Assembly (NCBI GenBank): GCA_959347315.1
Contig: OY365814.1
Location: forward strand, 32,412,387 to 32,476,386
Source: Bimastos eiseni
Lineage: Eukaryota > Annelida > Clitellata > Crassiclitellata > Lumbricidae
Length of the DNA: 64,000 bases
Reading direction: 5' to 3'
Shown one piece after another: positions 58,293-64,000 of this stretch. How positions within the stretch are numbered: position 1 is the stretch's first letter; each line of letters starts with the position of its first letter. The position numbers and the translations under genes were made by a program. Under the pieces are notes generated by a model. It made no database searches. It was not told the origin of the DNA and saw nothing but the letters and a program-made list of their open reading frames with translations.

Positions 58293-58329
<37 letters not shown>

Positions 58330-58358
58330 GGGCAATGATGATGATGATGATGAGGGCA

Positions 58359-58401
<43 letters not shown>

Positions 58402-58406
58402 GGGCA

Positions 58407-58479
<73 letters not shown>

Positions 58480-58583
58480 GGGCAATGATGATGATGATGA
58501 TGAGGGCAATGATGATGAGGGCAATGATGATGATGATGATGAGGGCAATGATGATGATGATGATGAGGGCAATGATGAGGGCA

Positions 58584-58623
<40 letters not shown>

Positions 58624-58682
58624 GGGCAATGATGATGATGATGATGAGGGCAATGATGATGATGATGATGATGATGAGGGCA

Positions 58683-58716
<34 letters not shown>

Positions 58717-58721
58717 GGGCA

Positions 58722-58758
<37 letters not shown>

Positions 58759-58868
58759 GGGCAATGATGATGATGATGATGAGGGCAATGATGATGATGA
58801 TGATGAGGGCAATGATGATGATGATGATGAGGGCAATGATGATGATGATGATGATGATGATGAGGGCA

Positions 58869-58911
<43 letters not shown>

Positions 58912-58916
58912 GGGCA

Positions 58917-58962
<46 letters not shown>

Positions 58963-59015
58963 GGGCAATGATGATGATGATGATGAGGGCAATGATGATG
59001 ATGATGATGAGGGCA

Positions 59016-59079
<64 letters not shown>

Positions 59080-59117
59080 GGGCAATGATGATGATGATGA
59101 TGATGATGATGAGGGCA

Positions 59118-59154
<37 letters not shown>

Positions 59155-59159
59155 GGGCA

Positions 59160-59193
<34 letters not shown>

Positions 59194-59324
59194 GGGCAAT
59201 GATGATGATGATGATGAGGGCAATGATGATGAGGGCAATGATGATGATGATGATGAGGGCAATGATGATGATGATGATGAGGGCAATGATGATGATGATG
59301 ATGAGGGCAATGATGATGAGGGCA

Positions 59325-59379
<55 letters not shown>

Positions 59380-59447
59380 GGGCAATGATGATGATGATGA
59401 TGAGGGCAATGATGATGAGGGCAATGATGATGATGATGATGAGGGCA

Positions 59448-59478
<31 letters not shown>

Positions 59479-59483
59479 GGGCA

Positions 59484-59517
<34 letters not shown>

Positions 59518-59522
59518 GGGCA

Positions 59523-59598
<76 letters not shown>

Positions 59599-59603
59599 GG
59601 GCA

Positions 59604-59658
<55 letters not shown>

Positions 59659-59663
59659 GGGCA

Positions 59664-59712
<49 letters not shown>

Positions 59713-59717
59713 GGGCA

Positions 59718-59748
<31 letters not shown>

Positions 59749-59753
59749 GGGCA

Positions 59754-59796
<43 letters not shown>

Positions 59797-59801
59797 GGGC
59801 A

Positions 59802-59832
<31 letters not shown>

Positions 59833-59837
59833 GGGCA

Positions 59838-59868
<31 letters not shown>

Positions 59869-59897
59869 GGGCAATGATGATGATGATGATGAGGGCA

Positions 59898-59940
<43 letters not shown>

Positions 59941-59969
59941 GGGCAATGATGATGATGATGATGAGGGCA

Positions 59970-60000
<31 letters not shown>

Positions 60001-60005
60001 GGGCA

Positions 60006-60054
<49 letters not shown>

Positions 60055-60083
60055 GGGCAATGATGATGATGATGATGAGGGCA

Positions 60084-60120
<37 letters not shown>

Positions 60121-60233
60121 GGGCAATGATGATGAGGGCAATGATGATGATGATGATGATGATGAGGGCAATGATGAGGGCAATGATGATGATGATGATG
60201 ATGAGGGCAATGATGATGATGATGATGAGGGCA

Positions 60234-60270
<37 letters not shown>

Positions 60271-60308
60271 GGGCAATGATGATGATGATGATGATGATGA
60301 TGAGGGCA

Positions 60309-60342
<34 letters not shown>

Positions 60343-60380
60343 GGGCAATGATGATGATGATGATGATGATGATGAGGGCA

Positions 60381-60429
<49 letters not shown>

Positions 60430-60434
60430 GGGCA

Positions 60435-60489
<55 letters not shown>

Positions 60490-60494
60490 GGGCA

Positions 60495-60549
<55 letters not shown>

Positions 60550-60554
60550 GGGCA

Positions 60555-60609
<55 letters not shown>

Positions 60610-60626
60610 GGGCAATGATGAGGGCA

Positions 60627-60668
<42 letters not shown>

Positions 60669-60671
60669 GCA

Positions 60672-60705
<34 letters not shown>

Positions 60706-60734
60706 GGGCAATGATGATGATGATGATGAGGGCA

Positions 60735-60770
<36 letters not shown>

Positions 60771-60773
60771 GCA

Positions 60774-60828
<55 letters not shown>

Positions 60829-60929
60829 GGGCAATGATGATGATGATGATGATGAGGGCAATGATGATGATGAGGATGATGATGATGATGATGATGATGA
60901 GGGCAATGATGATGATGATGATGAGGGCA

Positions 60930-60965
<36 letters not shown>

Positions 60966-60968
60966 GCA

Positions 60969-61014
<46 letters not shown>

Positions 61015-61052
61015 GGGCAATGATGATGATGATGATGATGATGATGAGGGCA

Positions 61053-61107
<55 letters not shown>

Positions 61108-61145
61108 GGGCAATGATGATGATGATGATGATGATGATGATGGCA

Positions 61146-61185
<40 letters not shown>

Positions 61186-61190
61186 GGGCA

Positions 61191-61242
<52 letters not shown>

Positions 61243-61247
61243 GGGCA

Positions 61248-61283
<36 letters not shown>

Positions 61284-61286
61284 GCA

Positions 61287-61332
<46 letters not shown>

Positions 61333-61370
61333 GGGCAATGATGATGATGATGATGATGATGATGAGGGCA

Positions 61371-61434
<64 letters not shown>

Positions 61435-61472
61435 GGGCAATGATGATGATGATGATGATGATGATGATGGCA

Positions 61473-61512
<40 letters not shown>

Positions 61513-61517
61513 GGGCA

Positions 61518-61572
<55 letters not shown>

Positions 61573-61577
61573 GGGCA

Positions 61578-61613
<36 letters not shown>

Positions 61614-61616
61614 GCA

Positions 61617-61656
<40 letters not shown>

Positions 61657-61694
61657 GGGCAATGATGATGATGATGATGATGATGATGAGGGCA

Positions 61695-61740
<46 letters not shown>

Positions 61741-61778
61741 GGGCAATGATGATGATGATGATGATGATGATGATGGCA

Positions 61779-61818
<40 letters not shown>

Positions 61819-62018
61819 GGGCAATGATGATGATGATGATGATGATGATGATGGCAATGATGATGATGATGATGATGATGATGAGGGCAATGATGAGGGC
61901 AATGATGATGATGATGATGATGATTATGATGGCAATGATGATGATGATGATGATGAGGGCAATGATGATGATGATGATGAGGGCAATGATGATGATGATG
62001 ATGATGATGATGATGGCA

Positions 62019-62055
<37 letters not shown>

Positions 62056-62060
62056 GGGCA

Positions 62061-62103
<43 letters not shown>

Positions 62104-62141
62104 GGGCAATGATGATGATGATGATGATGATGATGAGGGCA

Positions 62142-62211
<70 letters not shown>

Positions 62212-62216
62212 GGGCA

Positions 62217-62283
<67 letters not shown>

Positions 62284-62318
62284 GGGCAATGATGATGATG
62301 ATGATGATGATGAGGGCA

Positions 62319-62349
<31 letters not shown>

Positions 62350-62354
62350 GGGCA

Positions 62355-62415
<61 letters not shown>

Positions 62416-62453
62416 GGGCAATGATGATGATGATGATGATGATGATGAGGGCA

Positions 62454-62484
<31 letters not shown>

Positions 62485-62489
62485 GGGCA

Positions 62490-62574
<85 letters not shown>

Positions 62575-62612
62575 GGGCAATGATGATGATGATGAGGGCA
62601 ATGATGAGGGCA

Positions 62613-62655
<43 letters not shown>

Positions 62656-62660
62656 GGGCA

Positions 62661-62691
<31 letters not shown>

Positions 62692-62696
62692 GGGCA

Positions 62697-62753
<57 letters not shown>

Positions 62754-62780
62754 GCAATGATGATGATGATGATGAGGGCA

Positions 62781-62831
<51 letters not shown>

Positions 62832-62895
62832 GCAATGATGATGATGATGATGAGGAGGACAATGATGATGATGTAAATGATGAGGGTGATGACAG
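57414..62895. repeat. 5.5-kb GAT satellite with GAGGGCAAT interruptions
   Basis: Runs of 2 to about 27 GAT/ATG triplets are separated by more than a hundred nonamer interruptions, nearly all GAGGGCAAT. The left edge has GATAACAAT and GAGGACAAT variants, the right edge GAGGACAAT again, and 60667-62020 has a cluster of GATGGCAAT variants. Rare single changes include GAGGAT near 60873 and GATTATGAT at 61922. All length changes are multiples of three, so several frames stay open for over 1800 codons (Met/Arg-Ala, Ile/Ala-Leu and Ser/Leu-Pro). These are not proteins. Local higher-order periods exist at about 507 bp and about 306-330 bp. Confidence 0.97.
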
Positions 62896-63710
62896 TGATG
62901 ATAATGATGACAATTGTAGTACCATTTACAACTCCAGTTCCATTAGCAATTCCAATTTCATGTACAATGCAAGTTTGCAGTTTTATTTGCAATTCCAGGA
63001 ACACGTACAATTCCAGTTCTACTTACAACCCCAATTGATTTACAATTCCAAATCAATTACAATAATTCCACTTAAACTTACAGCTCCAGTAACATCAAGA
63101 GTTATAGCATATTCGGCTTCCAGCCCCCAAACAGTCTTCTGTGGTGCTCTCAGCTCCCCACAAAATGTCCACAGACAGTCTGCCTAGCCACAGTTCTTGC
63201 CACAGAGGGAAAATAAGTCATTGATCAGTACAACAGATTCTGTTTCTACAATCCCAAGCCACGGAATCCATCATTAATCGCGAATCCAATCCTAGATCAA
63301 CAGACTCTCTCGACAGATCATGATCAATAACAGATATGGACGATCAACAGATCAAATGGCCAGAACGAAGTCTCTGTGGACTTCGATCTGGTTTAAAATT
63401 TCCTCAGAGACTGCTAACGTTAAAGGAAGAACAATGGACTGCAATGATGATGACAATAATGATATGATAGTGGTGGTGATGATGATGATTGTGATGAGGA
63501 CCATAGTGGTGGGAAGGGCTGGGTAGATGACACAACAAAGAAACTGACGATCATGATAATGACAGCATTGGGGTGGTGATGTTGGGGTGGAGCTGACTCA
63601 ATATGATGATGATTATGATGATGACAAAGTGAGAACAAACTAGTGTAGCTGGAATGGTGATGATGATGATGAGCAGATGCGGATGATGGAGGCAATAGGG
63701 TGGTGTTGAC
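62896..63710. other. right flank of satellite
   Basis: 62920-63060 has loose ACAATTCCAGTT repeats of ~18-24 bp. The rest is unremarkable, with GATGATGATG patches at 63476 and 63656. No gene. Confidence 0.5.
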
Positions 63711-63818
63711 AATCATGATGATAATCATGATGATAATCATGATGATAATCATGATGATAATCATGATGATAATCATGATGATAATCATGATGATAATCAT
63801 GATGATAATCATGATGAG
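63711..63818. repeat. 12-bp palindromic tandem repeat
   Basis: Nine exact copies of AATCATGATGAT; each contains the self-complementary ATCATGAT. Confidence 0.97.
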
Positions 63819-64000
63819 GATGCCGTTATGCATATTTCTCTCAGAGATCATATTTCGTCGAATTACAAGTCATTGGCTAATACCATGTGGAATAATTTTA
63901 CAATAAAAAAATCAAGGTTCAAATTTTCTGAAACCTAAGTTAGAACGAATTAAAAACTTGTACAATTCAACCACCACCATTTAATACTACCTGTTTTTGG
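63819..64000. other. window end, nothing recognised
   Basis: AT-rich sequence with no supportable feature. Confidence 0.45.

Noticed and set aside
57390..63010. Open frames of 1828 and 1864 codons (poly-Met/Arg-Ala and poly-Ile/Ala-Leu) and 1483 codons (poly-Ser/Leu-Pro)
   Set aside because: They are translations of a GAT satellite in which every unit and interruption is a multiple of three; no complex protein sequence, splice signal or codon bias supports coding.

Overview
The window is a stretch of a eukaryotic chromosome, most likely from a marine invertebrate deuterostome (an echinoderm or hemichordate-like animal is my inference). The reasons are intron-rich genes with GT/AG splice sites, animal-type protein families (a secreted TGF-beta ligand and a septin), AT-rich intergenic DNA packed with microsatellites, and many decayed LINE, SINE and hAT-like fragments. 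There is no sign of a bacterial operon, CRISPR array or rRNA locus.

Two real genes can be read, both on the minus strand. The first (17044-20812) is a two-exon gene for a 505-residue secreted TGF-beta superfamily ligand. It has a signal peptide, a Ser-rich prodomain, an RQKR cleavage site and an 8-cysteine mature domain closest by eye to the GDF15/maverick-like group. It lacks the cysteine that normally links the dimer. The second (40561-56419, 5' end not found) is a septin of the SEPTIN7 group. I could place 11 coding exons with matching splice phases, giving 451 residues from the polybasic region through the GTPase domain to the C-terminal coiled coil. The two genes have no evident functional link.

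Layout: 1-1050 is a degenerate long-period tandem repeat. 1-8 kb is a graveyard of a ~110-bp dispersed repeat (called family A here), a ~90-bp repeat (family C), decayed LINE reverse-transcriptase pieces and a hAT-like element carrying a BED-finger remnant. 8-12 kb holds low-complexity tracts, a TE pseudogene and a perfect 83-bp inverted repeat. 12-16.6 kb is quiet. 17-21 kb is the ligand gene; its single intron carries a minisatellite and an inverted-repeat element with a telomere-like core. 21-40 kb is intergenic, with microsatellites, minisatellites, LINE 3' ends, a hAT-like element with an exact 8-bp target duplication and a ~1.1-kb element with ~120-bp inverted ends. 40.5-56.4 kb is the septin gene, whose introns contain SINEs, LINE tails and tandem repeats. 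57.4-62.9 kb is a 5.5-kb GAT-based satellite with regular GAGGGCAAT interruptions and higher-order periodicity.

Most long open frames in the window are translations of simple repeats and are not genes. Exon boundaries were worked out by hand from splice consensus, reading phase and family knowledge. No database search was run.
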